From NCBI GenBank assembly GCA_002416125.1, contig DIBU01000013.1, positions 299,899 to 363,898 of the forward strand: DNA of 64,000 bases, in the 5' to 3' direction. The notes below the pieces were generated by a model. That model was not told the origin of the DNA. It saw only the letters and a program-made list of their open reading frames with translations, and made no database searches. Positions 22,661-31,709 of this stretch are shown in pieces (position 1 is the stretch's first letter; every line of letters begins with the position of its first letter). The translations under genes and the position numbers were made by a program. This DNA comes from Halieaceae bacterium UBA5044. GTDB lineage: Bacteria; Pseudomonadota; Gammaproteobacteria; Pseudomonadales; Halieaceae.

Positions 22661-25600
22661 TTTTCGATACTCGACAGATCCATGGTGACCTCCGCAAGCG
22701 GTTTCGGTCGACCAATACCCCAGCCCTGCAGGTAGTCAACGCCAATCTCCTGGAGTTTGCGAATGATGTTCTCGTTCTCCACGGATTCGGCAATGGTTTC
22801 CTGTCCGAGGAAGTGGGCGAGGTCGTTGATCGAACGCGCCATGGCGTAGTCGTTGCTATCCTGGTCGATGCTGGTGATGAAGCTGCCGTCGATCTTGACG
22901 TAGTCCACCGGCAGCTCGCGCAGGTAATTGTGGCTGGCCAGCCCGGTGCCAAAATCATCGATAGAGAACTTGCAGCCGATATTGCGGAAAGCCCGCACGA
23001 AATCCGCCGCTTTCACCAGGTTGGAAATGGTACCGGTTTCGGTGATTTCGAAGCACAGGCGGTTGGTGCCGACTCCGAACTCCGATATCTGCTCGAACAG
23101 GAAGTCGAGGAAGGCGTCGTCGGTAACGCTGGCCCCGGACAGGTTGATGGCCACACTGGGGACGACTTTCTGTGCGTCCATCAACGAGTTTATCCACATG
23201 AACGCTTCGCGTACCACCCAGCGGTCCACCAGCGTCATGATGCCGTGGCGTTCGGCCGAGGTGATGAAGTTCTGCGGCGAGCTGAGCTTGCCGCTCTTGT
23301 CCCGCATGGCCAGCAACAGCTCGTAGTGCCGCGTTGTGGCGCTCTCGCCGGTCATTGCCGTTTTCACAATGGGCTGCGCGCGCAACATGAAGCGCTCGCT
23401 GGACAGTTCGTCCTCCAGCGCCTTGCGTGAGCGACGCTGCTCGCTGCGCAGGTTGCGCACCGTATCCTCGCTGGGCTGGTACAGGTGTACACAGTTGCGG
23501 CCCAGCTGCTTCGCCTGGGTAACCGCAGCCTGGGCGTTGGCCATGACTGCGTCGACATCCGGGCTGTAGTCCTGAATCGGGGCGATGCCCACGGAGACTG
23601 TGAAACTGACCTTCTCGCCGTCGATATCCACACTGCCATTGGCGATGTCGCTGCGCACCTGTTCCGCCAGTGCCTGGGCCTTCTCGGTGTCGCCATCGAC
23701 AAGCAGAATCGCGAAAGTGTCTTCCTCCAGGCGGGCGGAGGAGGTCTTGCGTCCATGCAGCTGTGCCAGCAGGCGCGAAAACTCCAGCAGTACCTGGTCG
23801 CCGCTGATGCGATCGTAGATCTCGTTCACCAGGCCGAAGCGGTCGATATTGAGCAGCAGGATGGCGTGCTGCGAGTTGTGTGCATGGGCATGGCGCAGCG
23901 CGCGACCCACCTGGTCAAGAAAGGTGTCCCGGTTGATCAGGCGTGTGAGGGGGTCGTGGTTGCGGGCGAAACTCAGGGTGCGCTGCACATCCTCCAGCGT
24001 GTTGTACATGCTCTGGTCGACGACGGACAGGCGGTCGGCCGGCGCCGGCGGCTGCGCCCCGCGACTGAGCTGGCGTGCCAGTTGCACCTGGTTGAGCTCG
24101 GCGACCTTCTGCCCGCGATCGTTGACGAACAGGAAGCGTTCCCGGTCGTCGCTGATCCAGGCCAGCTGAATACGGTGTTTGACGCCGGCTTTGTCGCGAT
24201 AATTCAGCCACATGCCCTTGCCCAGGCTGTCCACCCGCTGCACCCAGCGGCGCAGGCGCCGGGTTTTCGCCAGGCGCTCCTCGCGCGTGGGTTCCGGTTC
24301 ATCGCCGGCGCCGGAATCGGCCTCGCCCTCACGCTGCAGCAGTTCGACCGCTATGTCGCCGGCGAGCACGCCGCGCAGTTCATCGAATACGGCCTGAATG
24401 GACACGTTGCCGGGCAGCGCGCTGCTGATCTGCTGCTCCATCAGGTCGATGAAGGGTTCTGCCTCCAGGCTGCGTTCGACGCACTGGTCCTCGCTGACCT
24501 CGCCGCGCTGCTGCTCCAGCAACCAGGTGGTCAGCAGCTGCAGGGTGCGTCGCTGCTCCTCCCACTCGTCGCTGTCCACGCCCTGTTTGACGTGGGTCAG
24601 CACCATCAGGTCGCGCCAGCCCTGATCGATAAGGTCCTGCAGTATCCGGGGGATCTGCCCGGGGGGGAGGCAATCCCGCACTACGGTTTCCACCGCGTCG
24701 CGCGCCCGGCGCAGTTTCTCCTTGCCCTCCTGGGTTTTGACCACCCGTTCGATATTGCGCGCATGCGCCTGCGATTGCTGTCGTGACAGGCGTTCAACAT
24801 GTTCAAGCGCTGCGGCGAACACTGCGGAGTCGCCGTCATAGTCGCGGACAATCGCCGCGACAATCTCGGCGACGCGGCTCTCCAGCATTCGGTTCGGGAA
24901 GTTAGCCGAACTGCCCAGTGCCGCCAGCTTGTCCACCAGCGTGCGCGCCGGGTGGTCCGGCTGCAGGAAAAACTGCGGTTCGGTCAGCGCCAGCCGGGCG
25001 AGGGGCAGCTGCAGGTTGCTCAGCACGGGCTGCAATTCGCTGCTCACATCCAGCTGTGAGCGGATGGTCTCGAACAGGCTGTCGATCATCTCCAGCTGGT
25101 TGCGGTTGTCCGCGCTCAGCGCAACATCGCCTGCAAGTTCCGGTGTCTGGCCCAGCAGGAAATCCGCGACGGCGGTCTCGCCCCGAGCCGCCTGTGGCGA
25201 TTCACCACGCTGCTGCAGCAGGGCCAGTGCGTTGATCAATTTTTCTGTATCGATGACGGCGCCGGCCTGTGCCGGCGGCTGCTCAACCTTGCGCTTGAAG
25301 TTCAGCGCATTGATCACGGAGGAATACAGCTTTTCAGGACGCTGCTCAGCGCTGCCGCCGCCTCCCGCGCCAGCCGTTGCGTCGCCTGCAGCTTGTCGCC
25401 GTCGGCTGCGATCGGGCCGTTCGTCGGCCTTGCGCAGCAGGGAGCCGTTGGCGAGTATCTGTCCCTCGAGGTCCGGTCGTATCCCGGCCTGTTCGAGGAT
25501 CTCGTTCAGGTGCCGGTACAGACTGTCCAGATTGCGCACGAACAGGCGGGCAAAGAGGTCATAGATGCGCTGGGTGAGCTGCTGCGGTATGCGGTACTCC

Positions 25601-26082
25601 TCGAGCACCAGCTGCAGCGCACGCGCCAGCTGGGCGACGTGCTCGGGCAGTCGCAGGGTCAGCGGATCGACCTGCACCAGATCCGCCACGCGAATCTGCA
25701 GGGCTTCCATGCCGATGCGGTGCAGGTCCTCTCCGACGTGCGCGAGGCGGTCGACGGCCAGGTAGTTTTCGAAGGTGTGGAGATCCACCAGATCCATGGT
25801 GCCACTGTCGTCCATGACATCCCACCAGTGGTTTAGCTCAGCAGCGGGGGGGGTCAGCTTGTCGTGGAAGCCGCGGTAGTGCCCCAAGAAACTGCCAACC
25901 ATGCCGCGCTGGTGGATCTGCAGAATGCCGATGGCATCGGTGACCTGGGTGCGCGATATCTGCCCCTGTCGCGGCGAGGGTGCAGAGCGCAGCAGGTTTT
26001 CGGTGAGTTCTTCCAGGAACCGGGCAAAGCGGCGCTCGAGCTCCCGCTCGCTGATCTGGCGGTAGGTATCAAACGCGTTCAC
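22657..26082 (-). CDS. DUF1631-GGDEF-EAL protein, candidate cyclic-di-GMP regulator
   Basis: A very large protein of about 1141 residues. The first 620 or so residues match the DUF1631 type, ending in a small beta domain (GMWLNYRDKAGVKHRIQLAW). A GGDEF-type domain follows (from NHDPLTRLINRDTF), but the active-site motif reads RLEEDTF, so cyclase activity is unlikely. The C-terminal EAL domain keeps YELLL in place of EALLR, plus INLSG, CFEITET, DDFGTG, VKIDGSF and AESVEN, so phosphodiesterase activity is plausible. The GTG at 26082 has GGAGAAA before it; another GTG at 26118 lacks one. It overlaps the LuxR-type gene downstream. Confidence 0.85.
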   Translation of the reverse strand: MNAFDTYRQISERELERRFARFLEELTENLLRSAPSPRQGQISRTQVTDAIGILQIHQRGMVGSFLGHYRGFHDKLTPPAAELNHWWDVMDDSGTMDLVDLHTFENYLAVDRLAHVGEDLHRIGMEALQIRVADLVQVDPLTLRLPEHVAQLARALQLVLEEYRIPQQLTQRIYDLFARLFVRNLDSLYRHLNEILEQAGIRPDLEGQILANGSLLRKADERPDRSRRRQAAGDATAGAGGGGSAEQRPEKLYSSVINALNFKRKVEQPPAQAGAVIDTEKLINALALLQQRGESPQAARGETAVADFLLGQTPELAGDVALSADNRNQLEMIDSLFETIRSQLDVSSELQPVLSNLQLPLARLALTEPQFFLQPDHPARTLVDKLAALGSSANFPNRMLESRVAEIVAAIVRDYDGDSAVFAAALEHVERLSRQQSQAHARNIERVVKTQEGKEKLRRARDAVETVVRDCLPPGQIPRILQDLIDQGWRDLMVLTHVKQGVDSDEWEEQRRTLQLLTTWLLEQQRGEVSEDQCVERSLEAEPFIDLMEQQISSALPGNVSIQAVFDELRGVLAGDIAVELLQREGEADSGAGDEPEPTREERLAKTRRLRRWVQRVDSLGKGMWLNYRDKAGVKHRIQLAWISDDRERFLFVNDRGQKVAELNQVQLARQLSRGAQPPAPADRLSVVDQSMYNTLEDVQRTLSFARNHDPLTRLINRDTFLDQVGRALRHAHAHNSQHAILLLNIDRFGLVNEIYDRISGDQVLLEFSRLLAQLHGRKTSSARLEEDTFAILLVDGDTEKAQALAEQVRSDIANGSVDIDGEKVSFTVSVGIAPIQDYSPDVDAVMANAQAAVTQAKQLGRNCVHLYQPSEDTVRNLRSEQRRSRKALEDELSSERFMLRAQPIVKTAMTGESATTRHYELLLAMRDKSGKLSSPQNFITSAERHGIMTLVDRWVVREAFMWINSLMDAQKVVPSVAINLSGASVTDDAFLDFLFEQISEFGVGTNRLCFEITETGTISNLVKAADFVRAFRNIGCKFSIDDFGTGLASHNYLRELPVDYVKIDGSFITSIDQDSNDYAMARSINDLAHFLGQETIAESVENENIIRKLQEIGVDYLQGWGIGRPKPLAEVTMDLSSIEK

Positions 26083-26289
26083 GCGGGTTTCTCCGTGGCC
26101 GGTGGTGGAGTGGGCCACGCCGTGCGGCAGCCCCGGACGGACGCGCGGAGTCGGATCGCGGAAAGGGGGGCAGGTGACATGTCAGCTCTATATAGGATGG
26201 GGAAGCTCCCGCCACGGCGAACGAATGCACGCAGTATACCTGCACCAAACCCGGCGACAAGCGCCGCTGTCGGGCGCCGGCGGCCGCGC

Positions 26290-28317
26290 TCAGGGCGCGG
26301 CGGAGGTTTTTTCCGGCAGCGCAAAGGCCAGGATTGCGTCACCGGCGGCGGACCAGCCATGGCCGCCCGCAGCCAGCACGACAAACTGTCTGCCACCGGC
26401 TCTGGCCCGGTAGCTCAGCGGCGTGGCGTTGCCGGTGTACGGCAGGTCGTATTGCCACAGCAACTCGCCGCTGGCGCTGGAAAACGCGCGCAGGTAGGCA
26501 TCGGTGGTGGCCGCGATGAAGACCAGGCCGGATGCAGTGGTCAGCGGACCGCCCGCATTGGGGGAGCCCGCCTCGAACCAGAACGGCCAGGGCGCCTGCC
26601 CGCGGGTCGTGCCCAGGGGGCGTGTCCAGGCGACCTCCCCGGAGACCAGATCAACGGCTGTCAGGCTGCCCCAGGGACGCGGGTTGCAGGGTGCGCCCAG
26701 CGGAGAGAAGAGCGGGAACCGGCGCACCCCATAGGGACTTCCTCGCATGGGGTAGTGCTCGATCGGGTAGCCCGCCGAGGGGTTGAGGGCATCGTACTCG
26801 GCTCGCGGAATGAGCTGTACCACCGTCGCGAGGTGCATCTGGTTGACGATCAGCAGGCCGCGCTGGGGGTCAATGCTGGCGCCGCCCCAGTTAATACCGC
26901 CGGTGGTGCTCGGATAAAGCACGCTGCCTTCCAGGCTCGGTGGCGTGAACATCCCCTCCGAGCGATAGCGCGCGAGCGCTCTGCGGCAGGCGAGTTTGTC
27001 CAGCCAGACCAGCCCATCCATGTCTTCCGGGCCCAGCCTGGCGGGCAGGTGCAGCGGCGCCGGGTGTGTCGGGAATGGCTGGGTGGGGGAGAGGGTCTCG
27101 CCCGGTACACCGTTCTGCGGAACCGGCCGCTCCTCGACGGGATACAGCGGCTCGCCGGTTTCCCGATCAAGCAGGAACACATGGCCCATCTTGGTGGCCT
27201 GCGCCAGCCCCGCGCGGCCGGCGCCCACGCCGGGAATACGAAACAGCGTGGGCTGGGAGGCAACGTCGTAATCCCAGACGTCGTGATGCACGGTCTGGAA
27301 ATGCCAGCGCACCTCGCCGGTGCTGGCATCCAGCGCGACGACGGAGGACCCGTAGGCGTCAATGCCATCGCGCTCCCCACCAAACAGGTCCGGGGCGGGG
27401 TTGCCCGTCGGGACATAGATCAGACCGCGCTCCGGGTCCCCGGCAATCGGCGCCCACACGTTGGGACTGCCCTGGTGGTAGCGTGCGCGGCCCAGGCTGT
27501 CGCGATGCCGCGCCCGGTAGGCCTCGGTGACAGGCTCCCAGGCCCAGACCAGCTCGCCGCTACGCACGCTGAAGGCGCGCACCACACCGGAGGGCACATC
27601 CTTGCGTTCATTGTCCGGTACCAGCGCGCCGATAATCGCCAGGTCGTTCTGTATCCAGGGCGGTGACGTGGGGTAGTACACCAGCGGTTCGCCGCCCTGG
27701 ATATCCTCCTTCAGCGAGACCCGACCTGCAGTGCCGAAATCCTCGCAGGGTTGCCCACTGCGCGCATCCAGGGCGATCAACTCGGCGTCCCGGGTGCCGT
27801 AGAGAATGCGTGTCCCGCAGTGGGCGGCAGCCTCCTCGGGCGCGGCGGCCCGCCACAGCGCCACGCCGCGACAGACGGCGGGGTAGAGACCACTGCGCCG
27901 ATTCTGCACATCGGGATCAAACACCCAGCGCTCCTCGCCGGTCTCTGCATCCAGCGCAAAGACGCGACCAAAGGGTGTGCAGTAATAGAGGCTGTCACCA
28001 TCCACGATCGGCGTCACCTGCAGCGAGGTCAGTCCCCAGTCCCCGCTGCCGTCGCTGAAATCGCCAGAGTGGTGGCTCCAGGCGAGCTCCAGCTGGTCGA
28101 CGTTCTCCGGCGTAATGTCGGTCAGGTCGGCATACTGTGCTGCCTCCCTGCCGCCGTAATGCGGCCAGCCCTGTGCCGCAGCGTCGGCTGCCACAGCATC
28201 GGCTGCCGCAGCATCGGCTGCCGCAGGGTGTGCCGGCGCGGTGTCGGTGGCGGCATGACAGCCAGCGGCCAGGGCAAGGGCAGCGAGGAGTGCAGCGAGG
28301 CCGCGATAACGGTTCAC
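26290..28317 (-). CDS. PQQ-dependent dehydrogenase (quinoprotein, glucose/polyol type), probable lipoprotein
   Basis: An eight-bladed beta-propeller quinoprotein of 675 residues. VPTGNPAPDLFGG, YGSSVVALDASTGEVRWHFQTVHHDVWDYD and the repeated ALDAxTGExxW blades mark the membrane glucose/quinate dehydrogenase branch, but the N-terminal five-helix membrane anchor is absent. Instead a signal peptide ends in LAAGC (Cys20), suggesting a lipid-anchored periplasmic enzyme. An Ala/Asp linker encoded by a 15-bp tandem repeat follows. The GTG at 28317 overlaps the stop of the upstream SDR gene (GTGA); the frame running on to 28584 lies antisense-free inside the SDR gene and is rejected. The substrate is unknown, probably a sugar, polyol or alcohol. 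Confidence 0.85.
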   Translation of the reverse strand: MNRYRGLAALLAALALAAGCHAATDTAPAHPAAADAAAADAVAADAAAQGWPHYGGREAAQYADLTDITPENVDQLELAWSHHSGDFSDGSGDWGLTSLQVTPIVDGDSLYYCTPFGRVFALDAETGEERWVFDPDVQNRRSGLYPAVCRGVALWRAAAPEEAAAHCGTRILYGTRDAELIALDARSGQPCEDFGTAGRVSLKEDIQGGEPLVYYPTSPPWIQNDLAIIGALVPDNERKDVPSGVVRAFSVRSGELVWAWEPVTEAYRARHRDSLGRARYHQGSPNVWAPIAGDPERGLIYVPTGNPAPDLFGGERDGIDAYGSSVVALDASTGEVRWHFQTVHHDVWDYDVASQPTLFRIPGVGAGRAGLAQATKMGHVFLLDRETGEPLYPVEERPVPQNGVPGETLSPTQPFPTHPAPLHLPARLGPEDMDGLVWLDKLACRRALARYRSEGMFTPPSLEGSVLYPSTTGGINWGGASIDPQRGLLIVNQMHLATVVQLIPRAEYDALNPSAGYPIEHYPMRGSPYGVRRFPLFSPLGAPCNPRPWGSLTAVDLVSGEVAWTRPLGTTRGQAPWPFWFEAGSPNAGGPLTTASGLVFIAATTDAYLRAFSSASGELLWQYDLPYTGNATPLSYRARAGGRQFVVLAAGGHGWSAAGDAILAFALPEKTSAAP
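28176..28226. repeat. 15-bp tandem repeat encoding an Ala/Asp-rich linker
   Basis: About 3.4 copies of CCGCAGCATCGGCTG, read on the plus strand, lie inside the PQQ dehydrogenase gene. They encode repeats of about AAADA between the lipid anchor and the propeller. Copy number may vary between strains. Confidence 0.75.
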
Positions 28318-29096
28318 GAGCCGGTCGAGGTGTTGGCAGCCTGCAGGAAGGCGGGTTTCTCCCCGCCGCCGTGCACGGCAATGCTGGTGCCGCTGATGTA
28401 GGAGGCGAGGGGTGATGCCAGAAACAGGCAGGCATCGCCGATATCCTCCGGTACTGCCATGCGGCCCAGCGGTATGGTGCGGCCGACGGCGGCCACCCCG
28501 GCCGCGTCGCCGTAGTGCAGGTGGGATTGTTCGGTTTCCACCAGGCCGGCGATGATGGCATTGATGCGTACCAGGGGGCCCCACTCCACGGCCAGCGAGT
28601 GGCCCAGGTTGACCAGTCCCGCCTTGGCTGCGCCATAGGCGGCTGTGCCGGGAGAGGGCCTGATCGTGCTGACGCTGGCGATATTGATGATGCTGCCACC
28701 CGACGCCTGCCCCTGCATGACCCGATTGGCCAGCTGGGCGGCGTGCAGCGCCGAGGTCAGATTGAGGGCAATGATGGATTCGTGGAAACGCGGAGAGACC
28801 GTCGCCGCGTCCGCATGCGGCGCGCCGCCGGCGTTATTGACCAGCACGTCAAGCCGTCCGCAGCGTGCGACCACGGTATCGATCAGCGTCTCCAGTTCGT
28901 CGTACTTGCGCACGTCGCAGGGGACGAAGAAGGCCTCGCGGCCGTTCGCGGCCGGCAGCTGGTCGGGAGGATTGCGGCCACAGATGGCAACCTCGGCGCC
29001 CGCCGCGAGGAATCGTTCGCTGATGCCGCGGCCAACACCTTTGCCGCCGCCTGTCACCAGGACCACGCGGCCGCTGAAATCCATCGGGTTGTGCAT
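28314..29096 (-). CDS. SDR-family oxidoreductase
   Basis: A classical short-chain dehydrogenase of about 260 residues. VTGGGKGVGRGIS near residue 15 is the NAD(P)-binding glycine motif, VNNAGGAPH the conserved NNAG element, and ASVS with YGAAKAG the catalytic Ser-Tyr-Lys set. The ATG at 29096 follows AAGGAG at 9 bases. It is translationally coupled to the PQQ dehydrogenase gene, so the two probably oxidise related alcohols or sugars; the substrate cannot be read from sequence. It is divergent from the F420 operon across a 209-base gap. Confidence 0.88.
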   Translation of the reverse strand: MHNPMDFSGRVVLVTGGGKGVGRGISERFLAAGAEVAICGRNPPDQLPAANGREAFFVPCDVRKYDELETLIDTVVARCGRLDVLVNNAGGAPHADAATVSPRFHESIIALNLTSALHAAQLANRVMQGQASGGSIINIASVSTIRPSPGTAAYGAAKAGLVNLGHSLAVEWGPLVRINAIIAGLVETEQSHLHYGDAAGVAAVGRTIPLGRMAVPEDIGDACLFLASPLASYISGTSIAVHGGGEKPAFLQAANTSTGS

Positions 29097-29305
29097 AATA
29101 TCTTGCTCCTTGTCAGGGATGGCCGGCAACTTGTGATCGGCGTGTGAATTGCCTAATATGCGACGGCCTCGCGCATCCTAACCCGGTCCACAGAAAAGCG
29201 GAAACGGCGACGGTCATGCGGTCATTTTCGGGCGAACAGACACGCGGTCGGTAGACTTTGCTGAACTGCTCGCCCCTCCATCCAGCAACCAGGACGTAGA
29301 CAGTT

Positions 29306-29989
29306 ATGACAACAGAATCTCTTCCTGTACTCGCCATTCTTGGCGGTACCGGTGATCTCGGCACGGGTTTGGCGCGGCGTTGGGCGCAGGCGGGATATCG
29401 GGTCATCATCGGCTCGCGCACCCAGGAGAAAGCGGAGCAGGCCGCCAGTGACCTGCGCCAGGTGATGGCTGCGCGCGGTGCTACGGTGAACGTGGAGTCC
29501 ATGGAGAACCTGGCGGCTGCCGAGGCTGCGGATATCGTCGCGATCACGGTGCCCTTCAGCCACCAGAAGAGCACCCTGGAGCTGGTCGCACCGGCCCTGC
29601 AAGGCAAGATCCTGATCGACGTCACCGTGCCGCTGGTGCCGCCACGCGTGGCCCGCGTGCAGCTGCCGCCTGAGGGCAGCGCGGGCCAGATCGCACAGGA
29701 CCTTCTTGGCGAGGGTGTGGACGTGGTCTCCGCGTTCCAGAACGTGGCCGCAGCGCACCTGCAGGATGAAGGGGCGGTGGATTGTGATGTGCTGGTGTGT
29801 GGCAACAAGAAGGAAGCCCGCGCTGCGGTCATTACCCTGGTCGAGGCGGCGGGTTTGCGCGGCTTCCACGCCGGTATGATCGCCAATGCCGCTGCAGCGG
29901 AAGCGCTGACCTCGGTACTGATCACGATCAACAAACAGTACAGTTGCCACGCCGGTATCCGCATCTCCGGTCTGGACAGCCATGGATGA
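29306..29989 (+). CDS. npdG: NADPH-dependent F420 reductase (F420:NADPH oxidoreductase)
   Basis: A 227-residue Rossmann-fold enzyme that transfers hydride between NADP(H) and coenzyme F420. LAILGGTGDLGTGLARRWAQAGYRVIIGSR is split by the glycine motif GGTGDLGTG and has the SR segment that selects NADP over NAD. DVTVPLVPP and SAFQNVAAAHL are family segments of the F420-dependent NADP reductases. It is the first gene of the F420 operon and overlaps cofE by 4 bases (ATGA). In this operon it probably keeps the F420 pool reduced at the expense of NADPH. Confidence 0.92.
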   Translation: MTTESLPVLAILGGTGDLGTGLARRWAQAGYRVIIGSRTQEKAEQAASDLRQVMAARGATVNVESMENLAAAEAADIVAITVPFSHQKSTLELVAPALQGKILIDVTVPLVPPRVARVQLPPEGSAGQIAQDLLGEGVDVVSAFQNVAAAHLQDEGAVDCDVLVCGNKKEARAAVITLVEAAGLRGFHAGMIANAAAAEALTSVLITINKQYSCHAGIRISGLDSHG

Positions 29990-30753
29990 GTGCACGGCTT
30001 GAACTGATTCCCCTGGAGGGCTTTCCCGAAGTCGCACCGGGGGATGACCTTGCCGCACTGATTTACGCCAGCCTCCAGCACAACCGCCTGCAGTTGCAGG
30101 ACGGCGACGTGCTTGTGCTGGCGCAGAAAATCGTCTCCAAGGCGGAGAACCGCTACCGTCGGCTCGCTGACGTTGTCCCCGGCGAACGCGCTCTCGAACT
30201 TGCCCGCGAGGCGGACAAGGATCCCCGGCTGGTACAGCTGATTCTCGATGAATCGCAGGCGGTCTTGCGCGTGCGCAAGGGGGTCATCATTGTCGAGCAC
30301 CGTGAGGGGTATGTGCATGCCAACGCCGGCATCGACCGCTCCAATATCCAGAACGCCACTGACGACCCCCGGGTGCTGCTGTTGCCAGAGGACAGCAATG
30401 CGTCCGCGGCGCGCCTGCGCGACAACCTGGGCGTGCTCTGCGGCTTGCGTCCCCAGGTGATCATCAACGACAGCGCCGGCCGGGCCTGGCGGGTCGGTAC
30501 GGTGGGGCTGGCACTGGGCACCGCGGGTCTCGATCCCTTGTTCAACCAGATTGGGGGTTGTGACCGCTTTGGTAACCGGCTGGAAGTGACGGAGCCGGCT
30601 GTGGCCGATGAGCTGGCCGCGGCGGCATCGCTGGTGCAAGGCCAGGCGGCTGAGGGCCTGCCGGTGGTGCTGGCCCGCGGTGCGCGCCTGCGCGCGTCCT
30701 CGCGGGACGCGCGTGCGCTGCTGCGGCCCCGTGAGCAGGACATGTTCCGGTGA
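29986..30753 (+). CDS. cofE: Coenzyme F420-0:L-glutamate ligase
   Basis: A single-domain CofE of 255 residues that adds glutamates to F420-0 with GTP. Motifs: LVLAQKIVSKAENR near the N-terminus; VHANAGIDRSNI, the conserved central segment; IINDSAGRAWRVGT; and CDRFGNRLEVT, where most relatives have DLFGRxLxxT. It lacks the C-terminal nitroreductase-like domain of actinobacterial FbiB. A final dehydro-F420 reduction would then need another enzyme, or the pathway may use a different starter. The ATG overlaps the npdG stop; the longer open frame from 29797 is inside npdG. Confidence 0.92.
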   Translation: MSARLELIPLEGFPEVAPGDDLAALIYASLQHNRLQLQDGDVLVLAQKIVSKAENRYRRLADVVPGERALELAREADKDPRLVQLILDESQAVLRVRKGVIIVEHREGYVHANAGIDRSNIQNATDDPRVLLLPEDSNASAARLRDNLGVLCGLRPQVIINDSAGRAWRVGTVGLALGTAGLDPLFNQIGGCDRFGNRLEVTEPAVADELAAAASLVQGQAAEGLPVVLARGARLRASSRDARALLRPREQDMFR

Positions 30754-31709
30754 GCACGACCGCTGCAGGTCCCGTGCTGGCGCTGTCCGGTGGGGTGGGC
30801 GGTGCTAAGCTGTGCCTGGGGTTGAGTGATTGCCTGCCGGCAGAGCGCCTGCACATCGCCTGCAATACCGGAGACGATTTCCAGCACCTCGGCTTGACCA
30901 TCTGCCCGGATATCGACACGGTGCTGTACACCCTGTCAGGGCGCAACGATACGACCCGGGGCTGGGGGCTGGCCGGGGAGACCTGGGAGGTGCTGCAGGC
31001 GCTGCAGACCCTGGAAGCTGACACCTGGTTTCGCCTGGGCGACCGGGACCTCGCGACACACCTCTGGCGCGCCGGCGAACTGGCGCGCGGCGGGACCCTG
31101 TCCGCCGTGACGGCTGAACTGGCCCGCCGCCTGGGTGTGCGGGCGCAGGTCTACCCCATGAGCGATGATCCGGTGCCTACCCTGGTGCAGACCGATGCGG
31201 GGGAACTGGCATTTCAGGAGTACTTCGTGCGTGAACAGTGTCGTCCGCGGGTCAGTGGTTTCCGCTTCCGTGATATCGATACCGCCCGGTTGCAGCCTTC
31301 ACTGGCCGCGCTCTGCAGCGCGTCCGATCTGGCTGGCGTGATTATTTGTCCTTCCAATCCCTTTGTGAGTATCGACCCGATACTGCAGCTGGACAATTTC
31401 TGGCAGACCCTGAGACAGTGCAACACCCGTGTTGTGGCGGTCGCCCCTATTGTTGCCGGGCAGGCGTTGAAAGGTCCCGCGGCGAAGATGATGGCGGAAC
31501 TCGGGATGCCGGTGACCGCCGGCGGCGTGGCAGAACACTACGCGCGGCATTACCCCGGCCTCGTCACGACGTTTGTTATCGACCACAGTGACGCTACACT
31601 GGCAGCGGAGATTGCGGCGCTTGGAATGGAGGTGCAGGTGAGATCAACCGTCATGCAGGAGCGCGCGAGCAAACAGGCGCTGGCGAAGACCTGCCTGGAG
31701 CTGCTGTGA
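30750..31709 (+). CDS. cofD: 2-phospho-L-lactate transferase (CofD/FbiA)
   Basis: A 319-residue enzyme that joins the phospholactyl (or phosphoenolpyruvyl) group to the deazaflavin FO, making (dehydro-)F420-0. LALSGGVGGAKLCLGL is the N-terminal nucleotide-binding motif. CNTGDDFQHLGLTICPDIDTVLYTLSG, ICPSNPFVSIDPIL and KGPAAKMMAELG are all diagnostic. The GTG start overlaps the cofE stop by 4 bases and the stop overlaps the next GTG by 4 bases, so the whole operon is tightly coupled. Confidence 0.95.
   Translation: MSTTAAGPVLALSGGVGGAKLCLGLSDCLPAERLHIACNTGDDFQHLGLTICPDIDTVLYTLSGRNDTTRGWGLAGETWEVLQALQTLEADTWFRLGDRDLATHLWRAGELARGGTLSAVTAELARRLGVRAQVYPMSDDPVPTLVQTDAGELAFQEYFVREQCRPRVSGFRFRDIDTARLQPSLAALCSASDLAGVIICPSNPFVSIDPILQLDNFWQTLRQCNTRVVAVAPIVAGQALKGPAAKMMAELGMPVTAGGVAEHYARHYPGLVTTFVIDHSDATLAAEIAALGMEVQVRSTVMQERASKQALAKTCLELL

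Noticed and set aside
23485..27666. Long plus-strand frames (433 and 600 codons) over the GGDEF-EAL and PQQ genes
   Set aside because: Both are antisense to proteins with clear domains and show no recognisable motifs or ribosome binding sites.
28318..28584. N-terminal extension of the PQQ dehydrogenase
   Set aside because: It runs inside the SDR gene in another frame; the GTG at 28317 with a signal peptide and stop-start overlap is a better start.
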